Below, piece by piece: positions 34,309 to 44,649 of a stretch of DNA of 64,000 nucleotides. The notes under the pieces were generated by a model. The model saw only the letters and a list, made by a program, of their open reading frames with translations, was not told the origin of the DNA and did not search any database. This DNA comes from Stictocephala bisonia (Eukaryota > Arthropoda > Insecta > Hemiptera > Membracidae). Location: assembly GCA_035578905.1 (NCBI GenBank), contig JAQJVL010002538.1, positions 29,549 to 93,548 of the forward strand, written 5' to 3'. Positions within the stretch are counted from its first letter, which is position 1, and each line of letters opens with the position of its first letter. Position numbers and translations under genes: made by a program.

Positions 34309-34369
<61 letters not shown>
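34309..34369. repeat. 61-nt poly-T run
   Basis: The same site in copy 1 (about 28246-28255) has only about 10 T. Confidence 0.95.
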
Positions 34370-34372
<3 letters not shown>

Positions 34373-35724
34373 ATAAATTCAGTATTAAAGATATCAGAAG
34401 TTTTACAATTACTCGATACTGTTTACTAATTTTACCAGTTATCACCCAAACCAAAACCACTATTTATTACATTAATTTTACTTTAAAGTTGCCTCAAGCA
34501 CATGAATATTTAGAATCTAATAAACTCATAATTATCAATATTGATATTAATTATTTATCAACCTCTTATCACTCAATATATATACCTATTTAGGTAACTT
34601 AATTTGTTACCTAAATAATTGTTTAAATTAATAGTTAAATTTTAGATTGTTCCCTTTTAACAAAAAATAAAATGTGCAAATGAAATGTTTGGAAATAAAT
34701 CATATGTTTCCCATGTTTTGTAGATAATTTCATTTTAATTTGTTTTGAGTTTTTTTCAAATTTAGGTTACTTTTAATCATATGTGAATTGACAAGGAAAA
34801 TAGAATAAGGTCCAAAAAATTACGTCGAATTTAATTAGTTTGAGAAATAGTTTAATTAGTTAAAAGGGTTCTTCGTTCATACAAAAATGTAATTACCAAT
34901 AGTGTGCGCGCGTGCGTGTGTGTGCGGGTGCACGCATGTGCGTACAACATTTAGAATGTCACCAGAATTTCAGCTCATGCTGTGCATTGGCAAACTCAGT
35001 GGTAATGCTGAATTAGCCTTAGATGGCCCCGACGACCCACGCAAAACCTAAGTTGGCATTGGCCCTTAGGTTGAACTGCGCTATAAAAATAACTATGTAC
35101 CAAACAAAAATAAGAAAAATTATTAAAACACTTTTGGTGGTAGGTGTACCCAAAATATAGTTTAAGAAAATTACTTAAATAATTTGTTACATTTTTGTGA
35201 AAACTATTTAATTTATCGTACTATGTACATTAAATGATAGCTGTACGCAGCAATAGATCTTATCCTTGTTCTTAAGCAGTATTAGTAATATGACAATAAA
35301 TTCATTGAGAGGCTATATTATCTGACAGAGTCATCCTTTTGATCTCAGGTTTGGACTTTCGTGTTGAACAAACAAAGACCCTTAAAATGAGGTATAACTC
35401 GAGGTAGGCTTACGTTTAAAATTTATTAAATTGGATGTACGATCCCATTTTAAATTAGCTATACGAAAAACAAGTAAAATATATCTAAATGTTTGGTATA
35501 GAGACATAAACATAGCTACAAAGTGTCATTGCTTCCCATTAAATTGCTTTAAAAATAATAAATATATTCCAGATTGTTTCCCAGCCCTGTATATCTTCTA
35601 GCAGTATTTCAAGGATCACACGTCACACAATAGTGTTTCCTGCAGCTTCCACTAGACGTGATGTGAAACTTTGAACACTCCTCGTGAACCTCTCTCTCAT
35701 ACCTTACCATGACTCTAAAATTAC

Positions 35725-35727
<3 letters not shown>

Positions 35728-35769
<42 letters not shown>
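35728..35769. repeat. about 42-nt poly-T run
   Basis: The same site in copy 1 (about 29620) has a T run roughly half as long. The 70-residue lysine-rich minus frame across it is an artefact. Confidence 0.95.
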
Positions 35770-35775
<6 letters not shown>

Positions 35776-36208
35776 AGAGCCACTTATATGAATAACCGTT
35801 TCAGAAGAAGCATTGAAATTTAGCACACAAAACAGGATATAAAATGGAATTTTTTGTGTAACTATAATTTCTATCCTTTCCTTAAAATAAACCACTTGGA
35901 GTATAAAGAACATCATTAATACAAGTATATATAATTATGCTTATCAAATTAAAGGTCTTTATTAACATAATACAATACCACAAATTTCGTCTCCAATGGA
36001 CGACTAACTCGGAAATGAAAGCCATTTGAAGTCTGTACTAGATTTCCATTGGCTAAGCATTGTAAAACTGTGAAATAGTTTAATAATCAATCAACCACTT
36101 TAGATATCAATCCGAAAAACTTTATTACATTTACATATCACAAAAACCTACTAACAAGGCGTATCAAGTGACTGCTATAATTCCTGATGGATGGTCCACT
36201 AGGAGTAA

Positions 36209-36770
36209 GAAGAACGTTTTTAATTAAATCAAAGATTAAATTTACACCAGGTTAAATGTGCTTATTAGTAGAACTTCATTCCACAATTCTAATGTTAAAA
36301 GGGAAATTCTCAGTAAAATGGCAGCAAATTAGTCTCAGATAATTGTTGAATTTCAAACTGCTACCATACTTGACTCGATTGTTCGTTAGAGGTAAATGTT
36401 GAGGCATTGTGATCTATCGATAAACACCTTCAAGTTGATATCCATATTAACGTACGCTTGCCTTAAAGATTTTCTCTGGAGTTAAAGAGGGCTGTACTCA
36501 AGATGGTATATAAATTGTTCGGTTACGGCAAAAAGTACGGTTTTAGATCATGTTTATGAGTATTGAGTTTTATTGCTTTATTTGGAACGGTAAGAAAATG
36601 TTAAGCTGTATCAGAACTTATTCCCCCCCCCTATTGAAAATAGTTTCTTGTCAACTACCAGCTACTTATTTATTTATTTTTTTATCATTAAATATATACT
36701 GAGAACAAGATCCAAAAGTCGTGCTATTTATCAATATAAATAATACAATTATATCATGTCATAAAGCTTA
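36209..36770. other. unique AT-rich sequence after the duplication
   Basis: No gene or element ends were seen; a CCCCCCCC run lies near 36623. Confidence 0.5.
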
Positions 36771-36774
36771 ATCC

Positions 36775-36995
36775 AATCGATTTATGACCTGTCTCACTGA
36801 TTCAATTTGTCTTAGCCCGTCTCTCCGTAAAACAGTGCAGGGGCACTCTGTAACTATGTGATCTGTTGATTAGATAGACTCTCCACAATCACATGACTGA
36901 TCTATTGTCAATCCCTATTTATAATCCCAATAGTTACATCTGCCCACACCTGTTCGGAAGTAATTTAACACCGTCATTTCCCTACGAGGGAGGTT
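36775..36995 (-). pseudogene. LINE ORF2 C-terminal zinc-finger relic
   Basis: Minus strand, one frame: LPRREMTVLNYFRTGVGRCN, then YWDYK, a stop, and after a few codons SCDCGESI, a stop, STDHIVTECPC and TVLRRDGLRQIE. It has the conserved C-terminal form of many insect non-LTR retrotransposons: LPRxxxxxLNxxRTGxGRC, then a CxCG...H...C finger (C-x-C-x8-H-x4-C) ending in DHIVxECP. Two in-frame stops and no upstream reverse transcriptase block show that it is a dead fragment. It is unrelated in sequence to the LINE at 41-44 kb, which has a different C-terminus. Confidence 0.75.
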
Positions 36996-36999
36996 CATC

Positions 37000-37492
37000 C
37001 CACCTACAGGATGGGGGTATGATGTTATTCGAGTCCACAAAAAATACTTAAAGCTTTACGTACTCCCTAGGAAGTTCTAAACTAGCAACAAATTTGGTAG
37101 CTGGACTGTCACGAATTTGTGATCTCCCAGCTATGGCAACTATGACCAATAACAAAACAGCCATAATCGTCATATATATAATACGTGAAGCCGTTTATTG
37201 TCAATTCAACTCCTCCCTTATTTCTTGGCAAATATAAACGGATGAGGTATCAAACGATATGCATCTGGTGGTCGAAGTTACGGTCTTAATGTTTCAATAT
37301 TTTCATCCTGAAGGGTATAGGAATCCCTCAAAGTACGTTTTTAGCCATAATAATAACATGAAGAGAGGTTTTAATGAATCTAAAAGTTACAGTTGTTCAA
37401 ATTTAAATCATCATTTCCAAAAAGTTTTAACAGCTTTTGGAATGTAAACAATGGTTGATTTTAATAATGAAAAGGTTTGATATTTCATAATG
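37000..37492. other. intergenic, nothing recognised
   Basis: The 62-residue plus frame 37259-37447 has no recognisable domain; it is probably chance or old repeat. Confidence 0.45.
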
Positions 37493-37496
37493 TTAA

Positions 37497-38097
37497 CCCT
37501 CCGAGTGCTAGATAAACCACTTTCAAGTGCTAGGCGATTTTCAAACGATGCGCAAGGTTTCTTTTTAATTTACTTAAAAAATAAAAAGTATTATAAATCA
37601 AGTTATTCAGAAAGTTTTTTACTATAAAGTAATGAGAAAATAATAGACTTTCCAATCTCCATTCAAAACGATAGACTCTGTTATCCAATAAGTTTTTTTT
37701 GCACTTTTTTATGTTCCTAAGTCTTAAGTTTTATTTCAGGTGATAGATGTCAAAATTCCGAGATAAATAAAATGTTCCAAGTTGTATGGCAAACCAAAAA
37801 AACATAAAATATAGTGACACAACATAAAAATAATACCGAAAAAAAGAAACTGAAGTTGCTAAGAAAGGCGAAATCAGCTGACGAATAAGTATGGTATATC
37901 CGGGGATGTTAAAAAAAAAAACCTGTTCTACTGTTGTCTAAAAATAGTATATAACTTCACGTGTAATAATATATAAAATACGTAATCATTGAATAAACAG
38001 GTTTACTGTAATTTGACGAAAATGGACAAATCTCACAGTGATAGTAACAGATAGTAGACAGTAAACAGATAGTAGATAGATAGTAACACCCGGAGGG
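37497..38097. mobile_element. piggyBac-type MITE
   Basis: Begins right after a TTAA (37493-37496) with CCCTCCGAGTGCTAGA and ends ...AACACCCGGAGGG followed by TTCA(A), a one-base-altered TTAA. The termini are inverted repeats (CCCTCCGAGTGcTA / CCCTCCGGGTGtTA). TTAA targeting and CCC...GGG ends are characteristic of the piggyBac superfamily. A subterminal repeat of the end lies at 37520-37540 (tttcaagtgctaggcgattt). Length is 601 bp and there is no transposase. A small gatagta/cagatagtaga tandem lies just inside the right end (38040-38085). Confidence 0.85.
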
Positions 38098-38284
38098 TTC
38101 AATCAGGGAAGGTTGTAAGGATGGTTTTATTCACATTCTATTGTAGGGCTCTACTCTGCTGGACCTGAAGATTTCAATGGTAATTTAATTCAGTTATTTT
38201 ATTTATTTAATTAATCTTTAGCTGTTATATAAATACAAACTAAATTAACATTTCTGAAACAGGCTAATTAATATCATTGGGTGT

Positions 38285-38460
38285 TTGTACTGTAGCAACA
38301 CAAGTAATGTTAGTGACATACTGTAAATAAATTTAATATTTTGCTTTTACGTTATACAGATAACCTACTAATATTTGCAGTCGAAGTCACGGGTGAAGGC
38401 CGAAGTGTGACGAGCGCAGCGAGTAACGGAGTTGGCACGCGAAGCCGGACATTAGACATT
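38285..38460 (+). mobile_element. Helitron-like fragment related to 13950-14110
   Basis: Shares gcaagtaatgt.agtga, tactgtaaataaa, tttacgttatacagata, aaggccgaagtgt/aaggccgaggtgt and gagcgcagcgag with 13950-14110, ending ggcacgcgaagccgg. The GC-rich gcacagcgagaatcggagct-type block is common in arthropod Helitron families. No termini are clear here. Confidence 0.5.
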
Positions 38461-39320
38461 TGACTGTTTATTCATGTAAATAAAATTATTCCCTACCAAT
38501 ACTTTTTTACATTACCTTTTTCTCAATGTCTCCAACAACTTAAAATGAAATATATTTTAGTAACTGCATTTTAAATCCATAAAAATAATGTCACATTTTT
38601 GATACTGCTCAATAAAATCTGTTTACTCTTTTTTTTATCAACAGCAATCAACGACGATGCACACTTTACCACATTGCATAAAAGTCACAAATTACTAATA
38701 ACAAAAACGTTGTGTGTTACGAAAATGTTTTAAACAGTAGCGTTTAGTATGTCTTGTTAAAATACAAAAAGTGTTGTTTCTAAAGCTCTCGGTCGGTGAA
38801 AAATCCAAGAGTTGAAATCGATTTCAACAATTCGTTGAAACCACAGTCGATTGATTCGTCAGTGATTGGAAGCACAACTTTTTGGAGACTTGGAATTCAT
38901 TTGCTTGGAACGGATGTGGTAACAATTTACAACTAAATTTCTCTCCATTTCGACATATTGTAACATATTCTTCCCATTAATTAATGTTTTTTTTTATATA
39001 TATAATTTATCATTTTGTCACCTATTCGTACTGTAAAAGACTTGTTTTAAAATGGAATATTAGATATATCAATTATGTGAAGGTCACAATTACTTTCATG
39101 TATCATAAATAGTTATGGGCATACATGACCTTCTGCTATTAGTCCTTCGATATTCCTAAGAAACACATTAATGATTCTGCATATTACACTCTCATTAAAT
39201 GCATTCTTGATAACAGACGATTCATGGGAAATGAGACACTAACATATTCCTTGAGATTCAAATTCATAGAAAATTTAACGTAATTCTTAATCACACAGTA
39301 GAAAACTTGAATAGTACAGA
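38461..39320. other. AT-rich intergenic, nothing recognised
   Basis: No gene or paired repeat seen. Confidence 0.5.
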
Positions 39321-39324
39321 ATGT

Positions 39325-39560
39325 GTTCGGTAGCTTAGTTGGATAAATCCCAGCTTCTTAAGCTAAAGGTTCTCAGTCCAATCCCAATCAGAGTCGTAAC
39401 ACATTTTGAGAAAGATCAGCTGATAACCACCGACTGTTCATTTTTCATTGGGCTGTTCATTAATGACACTTTCTAAGGAATAGTCGGCCTTTGTAACGAT
39501 GATTACAATCGCTCATCTACACTCATAGCACTCATCTGATATCCATACTCACCCATATCT
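39325..39560 (+). mobile_element. tRNA-Lys-like SINE, fuller copy
   Basis: The head reads cggtagcttagttggataaa, then cccagcttcttaagc: perfect A box tagcttagttgg at 39331-39342 and an anticodon-like loop ttcttaa (CTT, Lys). The B-box region (agtccaatccc) is slightly mutated, whereas the 15.1-kb copy keeps ttcgatccc. The body is shared with 15097-15315. Not a functional tRNA. Confidence 0.75.
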
Positions 39561-39564
39561 CAGA

Positions 39565-41186
39565 AATATATTCAATTACATTTTAATAAAACAGTCCAAT
39601 GAATTTTTCTGGCGACAGAGTAATATTTTCTTAACTTATTCCACAAGATAAGGCCAGAAATGCGTCAGTGGAATACTTAAATAGCATAAATATAGTAAAA
39701 AAAATAGTAAAGAAGTAAGGAATATGATTTTTTGAGTGAAATTCAACCCTGATAGAATGTAGAAAAAATTTCATAATGCATTGAGCCGTATATTTTAATG
39801 TTTCGTGCATTTTTACATATCTAATGTAAGAAAACCTCGTTTTATCTATTTATTTTAAATTTGATAATTTGGTATATAACTTGAACAAGAATGTGTTTTT
39901 AATTTATAAAATAAAATAATGCACATCGGACATATTTGAATAAAAATCACAACCTTGAACAGTAAGTTCTTGCAATCACTTTTAATTACCATAAAAGATG
40001 TTGGTAGTAAATTTAAAACACGTCAAAGTTTTTACAAACTACTTAATTTTTCCATATTACTTTGATTTAACTTTGGGTTTTTGTTTAAATAATATTGTTT
40101 AACAATTATGATATCATGGAATCGTATTTTTTTTTTTTTCAAATTCCCCAAAAATTGCATTGGCCTATTTTTACTAAACAAATCAAATATTTTTATAAAA
40201 TTATATAGATATGTGACCGTAGTAAAACACTAGAACTATAAGTTTACTAAAATATGATTCTATTTTATTTCTGTAATATCTTCATTTTCTAGCTATTATT
40301 AATAAAAGGAAACAATATGAGGACTTTACGTCAACAAATACCATTATTTTAGATTAACATCTCAACATTCTGTCAGATAAATGTCCATACATTTTTATTA
40401 CAGAAACGTTCTTCAACCCGGATTCCCTAGCTTCCAGTGGTAGCTGAGGAACAAAATAATTCCTTGCATAACTAAACTGAAGGCTCATTACAAACATAAA
40501 ATATAAGATCTGTTAGTTGGAATTTAATAATTTGTTAATCCGTTGTTATAATAGTGGAGAAGTAACAAATCTCAATCTACTTTCAAAACAAACATTGATT
40601 TAAACCTCCTAAATTATATAAAAAGGAACAAACCTGTTTTTTTCTTTCTCTTTTCGTTAAATTATCCTTTCCAGTTCTTACGTGCTACAGGATAGTGAGT
40701 GAACATAGTGAATTAGTGAAGAAATATTCGTCATTTGAGTTATTTAAAAAACAAATATGTTTTTGAGTTGGTTCCTCATGAATTTACCGCGGTCCAAAGG
40801 CTTAGTCACTGGGCCATCATGTTGGAAATTTTATTTAATGTTCATTTGATAAGAATATCAATCTACGCACGCAAACACACATCATCATCATCTATGGGGA
40901 AGGTTTTAAAATGGTTTCCTATACAAAATAATTGCAGGTAACATCAAAACACCTAACTTTTGGATGGCTTCCTAATTATTCCATGCTAGTCTTTTAGGTA
41001 AATAACGTTATTTTTTTTTTTCTTTTAACGTTACAGTTTGTCACTCATTGGCCGTGATAGGGCATAAATCAAAATTTTTTACCTCATTTTCAACTTTTTT
41101 CCTCTAATTAGTCCACACTCTTTGTCTGTTTAAAAACTAAGACTCCTAAATGCATTTTTTTATTTACTTTTAGTACGCCCGTGTGA
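39565..41186. other. AT-rich intergenic, nothing recognised
   Basis: Open frames of under 70 codons only (for example 40735-40941), without recognisable domains. TTTTTTTTTTT runs lie near 40127 and 41010. Confidence 0.5.
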
Positions 41187-41210
41187 AATCAATCAATCAA
41201 TCAATCAATC
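41187..41210. repeat. (AATC)n tail of the LINE
   Basis: Six tetranucleotide units; on the LINE strand (GATT)n directly after aataaat. A simple-repeat tail in place of poly-A is usual in CR1/L2/Jockey relatives. Confidence 0.9.
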
Positions 41211-41396
41211 ATTTATTGGGCACAATTGACAATATATCTTGCATTTTCCAAGTCAATATTATACATTGAGTATATATATCTAAATAATTTTACAAAGTCA
41301 GTATTAACTATACACAATGTTTGTATTTTAAAATATTTACAAATAAGAAAACTAAAAATACATAAAACTTATTTACCTTAATGAAGAATGTCGGAA

Positions 41397-44051
41397 CTAT
41401 TCTACATGACCGCCAGCCACATATTCCTTGACGCTGTAATGGCATTTATCAATGAGGTATGTTTTTATCTGACGCCGGAACTTAGTGCTATCGGACTCCA
41501 TCCTCAGTGCAATTGGCAAGCTATTGAAGAGTTTTACTCCATTGTATAGAAGGTTACGTTTAAAAAAAGAAGTAGAATGAGACGGAATGTTAATCATGTG
41601 GTTATTGCGGAGGTTGTAAATATGATTAGAAGCTGTTGAAAAATGGTGGAAATTTTGTTTAACAAAGCTCAGGGTTTCTAGAATAAAAATTGAAGGGAAG
41701 GTAAGAATGTTAAACGTTCGGAAGTATTCACGGCAAGAGTCACGCCTTTTTAATGAAAATATCACCCTTATTGCTTTTTTTTGCAATCTAAACAAGAATA
41801 GCGTCCTCCGAGACTCCCCACCCCACACGGGAACCGCATACACAAGATGTGGATACAGCAATCCGTAGTAGGCAGTGAGAAGGACCTCAGGGCCCACCGT
41901 CCCTGCCAGATTCCTCAATATGAAGATTCCAGTGCTCATTTTATTGGATACATTCATAATATGTGGATAAAAACTCAATTTATCGTCTATAGTTAGACCC
42001 AGGAATCTCACAGTCTCCGATGATTCTAGTTCTGTGTCTCCAAGGAAAACACTGAACCCAGAGTCAAAATCAGACGAATTTTGACTTAGGTGAAATTTAA
42101 TGAGATGTGATTTTAATGAATTGACTTTAAGTGAATGATCCTCAAACCATTGAAGGAGGTTATTAGATTCTAGAAGAGCATTGATTTCCAATTGTTCTCG
42201 AGAAGGAGCGGACAGTGAGAGGGAAGTGTCATCAGCAAAAAGGCAAACTTGGGCAGTTTTTACTGTCGTTGGAAGATTGTTAATAAAAATTAAAAACATA
42301 ATTGGGCCGAGTATAGACCCCTGGGGGACGCCACTAGTTACTGTGGTCACAGCAGAGGAGTGACGCAGTTGAAAACCCGCGGTGTTCACTGCGGATATTT
42401 CCACGAACTGCCTCCGACCCTGAAGATAAGACGAAAACCATTCTAGAGCATGGCCTCGTATTCCGATGTGAACCATTTTATTTAACAACAAGGTATGGTT
42501 GACTGTATCGAAGGCCTTGCTTAAATCAAAAAATAGGCCAGCACAGTGGTTTTTCCTATCCAATCCTCTAACTACATTATGTAGTAGAGAGAATATAGCA
42601 TTGGTCGTTGATTTTGTCTTCACAAAGCCAAATTGGTCTTCACATAGAATGCTGTGTTTCTCTAAAAAACTACTCAATCTGTTTAGAGTTATTTTTTCAA
42701 AGATTTTCGATATGGTGGGGAGAATGGAAACTGGCCTGTAGTTGTCACACTTAAACTTGTTGCCTTTCTTCAAGATAGGTTTTACAATGGCAAGCTTCAG
42801 TGCGTCAGGAAACAGACCACTTACAAAAGACTCGTTTATCAAGTAACTTATAGGGCCAGCTAGACACTCGTTCATTTCTTTTATCAAAATGTCAGGTATT
42901 TCGTCATTACCAGCTGATTTCTTACTTTTTAATGATTTTATTGCACAGCTTACTTCTTCCTCTGACGTTGGTAATAAAAAAAGGGATTCTCTGCTTATTG
43001 ACGTGCCATTCTGGATTATCCTGTGTGGTGAACATATCTGAGATGTTTTCCTACCTTCTCCAACATTATTGAAAAAACTGCTGAGTATGTTAGCAATGTC
43101 ACCAGGGTCGTAAACTAGCTCACCATCATCTTTTTCAATGCAAAACTCTGATATTGAATTTGTTTTCTTCGACGGTGCTTTATTTTCATTTATTATACCC
43201 CATATAGCTTTCGATTTCTGATCTGACCTTTCAATTCTTTTTTTTATATTCTCAGCCTTGGCCTGATGTATTGCTTTCCTGTACTTGTTTTTTGTTCTAA
43301 GATAATACTGCCTCATAAAGTTATCAGAAGGGAGATCTTTCGTTGTTATATACAGATCAGTCACCTTCTCTTTTAGCTCAAATATTTCTTTGCTTAGTTT
43401 AATTCTATGAGATTTCATATCTTTGATCTTAAGCAGCTTTTTTGGGAACGATACTTCAAAGTGTTGCTTTAACTGGGCATAAAATGCATCAAACTTATCA
43501 TTGAAATCAGCTGGTTTATACATATCGTTCCACTCATCTTTATTAAGCAAATTTCTGAAAAGCTGCTTGTTTTCTTTAGAGAAAATTCTACCATATCTGG
43601 ATTTCAATCGTAAAGGCTTCGTAACTGGTTGATGGGGGATGTCAGCTGTCTGTGCATGGTGGTCTGACAACGCTGACACTACCACTTCAGTCTTTATTGA
43701 AATATCGTCAGAGAATATATGGTCTATTAGAGTTCGAGACTGTAACCTCTCTCTAGTGTACGAGGTGACTAGGTTCTGTAAACCAAAACTGGCCATAATG
43801 GTAACAAATCTATGTCTTAAAAACGAGTCCCTTGCCAAATCAATGTTAAAATCCCCCACCACAATGGTCGTACAGTTCTTCCTCATATTCCTTTCAAGGC
43901 AATTTGACAGTGTTTCAAAAAATATATCATGCTGGTTTGTAGGTGGCCTATAACCCACCACCAGCAGCAGCTTCTTACCCTGTCTTGACTGCAGTAATGC
44001 CGCAGCAAGCTCACAGTAGCCTTCGATACAAAATTCTGTCACATCTATCAC
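41397..44051 (-). CDS. LINE ORF2: endonuclease (partial) and reverse transcriptase
   Basis: 884 codons open from an in-frame GTG. Residues 30-140 are the C-terminal half of an apurinic-type endonuclease: VVGDFNID (64-71), LIDHIF (108-113), SDHHAQT (129-135). Reverse transcriptase spans about 375-690: NYRPVSILPTISKIFEKI (437-454), DLSKAFDTVNH (509-519), SGVPQGSILGP (573-583) and the catalytic LFADDTSL (604-611), then the thumb (FLGLTIDDKLSF, 683-694) and a C-terminal region without a zinc finger. The protein would nick target DNA and copy the element RNA onto it. The true frame extends upstream: beyond a TGA at 44073-44075 it continues with NMGGVGIW, LSEHSLKSPE and LAHQNIRGLASKIEQLNSF, the endonuclease N-terminus. 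So this is one stop short of a full ORF2. The clade is CR1/Jockey-like; finer placement needs a tree. Confidence 0.95.
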   Translation of the reverse strand: MIDVTEFCIEGYCELAAALLQSRQGKKLLLVVGYRPPTNQHDIFFETLSNCLERNMRKNCTTIVVGDFNIDLARDSFLRHRFVTIMASFGLQNLVTSYTRERLQSRTLIDHIFSDDISIKTEVVVSALSDHHAQTADIPHQPVTKPLRLKSRYGRIFSKENKQLFRNLLNKDEWNDMYKPADFNDKFDAFYAQLKQHFEVSFPKKLLKIKDMKSHRIKLSKEIFELKEKVTDLYITTKDLPSDNFMRQYYLRTKNKYRKAIHQAKAENIKKRIERSDQKSKAIWGIINENKAPSKKTNSISEFCIEKDDGELVYDPGDIANILSSFFNNVGEGRKTSQICSPHRIIQNGTSISRESLFLLPTSEEEVSCAIKSLKSKKSAGNDEIPDILIKEMNECLAGPISYLINESFVSGLFPDALKLAIVKPILKKGNKFKCDNYRPVSILPTISKIFEKITLNRLSSFLEKHSILCEDQFGFVKTKSTTNAIFSLLHNVVRGLDRKNHCAGLFFDLSKAFDTVNHTLLLNKMVHIGIRGHALEWFSSYLQGRRQFVEISAVNTAGFQLRHSSAVTTVTSGVPQGSILGPIMFLIFINNLPTTVKTAQVCLFADDTSLSLSAPSREQLEINALLESNNLLQWFEDHSLKVNSLKSHLIKFHLSQNSSDFDSGFSVFLGDTELESSETVRFLGLTIDDKLSFYPHIMNVSNKMSTGIFILRNLAGTVGPEVLLTAYYGLLYPHLVYAVPVWGGESRRTLFLFRLQKKAIRVIFSLKRRDSCREYFRTFNILTFPSIFILETLSFVKQNFHHFSTASNHIYNLRNNHMINIPSHSTSFFKRNLLYNGVKLFNSLPIALRMESDSTKFRRQIKTYLIDKCHYSVKEYVAGGHVE

Positions 44052-44075
44052 TTCGGAAGTTACTTCAGCTTTTCA

Positions 44076-44345
44076 CCAGATTCCCACTCCCCCCATGTTA
44101 AGCGATGGCCTGCAATAGGCTGTTACATATACATAACCCTCCAATATGATGTTTTCAACTTCTGGGGATTTTAGTGAGTGTTCTGACAAGCAAATAATAT
44201 CTGGGTTCTCTACATAAATAAACGAATTCAACTGCTCTATCTTCGATGCCAGACCCCTAATATTTTGGTGAGCTAGTTTAAGGCAGTTCGCGGGGCGTCC
44301 AGACTCTTGCTGAGGTAATTCCTCCAGGGTATCTCTAATAAATTG
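44076..44345 (-). pseudogene. ORF2 N-terminal endonuclease part, cut off by a stop
   Basis: Same frame as the ORF2 below it, separated only by TGA at 44073-44075 (context GGVGIW-stop-KAEVTSE). It shows HQNIRGL (the QNxRG metal-site motif of LINE endonucleases), then ENPDIICLSEHSL (catalytic Glu in the xxLSEHxL motif). The frame stays open upstream into the ORF1 overlap (LEELPQQESGRPANC), so ORF2 starts by overlapping the end of ORF1 by 70 or more bases in another phase. Confidence 0.85.
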
Positions 44346-44647
44346 TGGGGTTGAGCTAAAAAATGTTTGTTATAAAAAGTTTTGCATTTTGGTTTATTTA
44401 CCTTCTTGCCGAAGGCCACTCTGGCCCGCTTAAGAAAATTATTAGAAGGTGGATTAAAACTGATGGAGGGGTATTGAGGTGTAAGAGGAGCATTAATTGG
44501 TTGCCGGACGGACACTTCACCAAAAATGGCATCCGACAGCACGACAGCAAGACGCTTTTTACCGCGCATGTTGAGATGCATACCATGTCTGGTGTATAGA
44601 CCTCGTGTCAAAGAGCCGATCGACACGCAAGCCAGATAAATAAACAC
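44273..44647 (-). pseudogene. LINE ORF1 C-terminus with SGNH-esterase-like end, truncated
   Basis: 124 codons open to TAG at 44273-44275. Near the start, LYTRHGMHLNMRGKKRLA matches the DxxH-box end of SGNH/GDSL-type hydrolase domains (xxTRHGLHLNxxGKxxLA) found in ORF1 of several insect LINEs. The rest is basic and of low complexity (NNFLKRARVAFGKKVNKPKC). The N-terminal part, with the catalytic Ser block, is absent because the element is 5'-truncated; sequence beyond about 44650 is ordinary AT-rich flank. The initial Met is not the original start. Confidence 0.7.
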
Positions 44648-44649
44648 AG

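Larger units (their letters stand above)
30172..36208. repeat. Segment duplication, copy 2 (6.04 kb)
   Basis: Direct copy of 24237-30072, starting immediately after the N gap and ending at aggagtaa, after which unique sequence follows. It differs by a ribozyme-bearing insertion (31228-31354 including one target-site duplicate), T-run expansions (34309-34369 and 35728-35769), a shorter AT repeat and scattered substitutions. No host gene. Confidence 0.97.
41187..44647 (-). mobile_element. CR1/Jockey-superfamily LINE, 5'-truncated
   Basis: Reading on the minus strand: the last part of ORF1 (to 44273), an overlapping ORF2 (down to 41397), a 3' UTR of about 190 bp with aataaa close to the end, and a tail of (TGAT)n at 41187-41210. 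Target-site duplications are not evident. The element is 5'-truncated at about 44647 inside ORF1. One stop interrupts ORF2. The near-intact 884-codon frame suggests fairly recent insertion. Confidence 0.93.

Noticed and set aside
24237..36208. Genuine recent tandem segmental duplication
   Set aside because: Not excluded, but the exact coincidence of the copy junction with the N gap makes an assembly artefact the more economical reading.
39325..39395. Functional tRNA-Lys
   Set aside because: The same body is attached to the truncated copy at 15.1 kb; the B box is mutated and the stems are incomplete.
42181..43953. Plus-strand frames opposite the LINE ORF2
   Set aside because: Antisense shadows of a strong coding frame with clear reverse transcriptase motifs.
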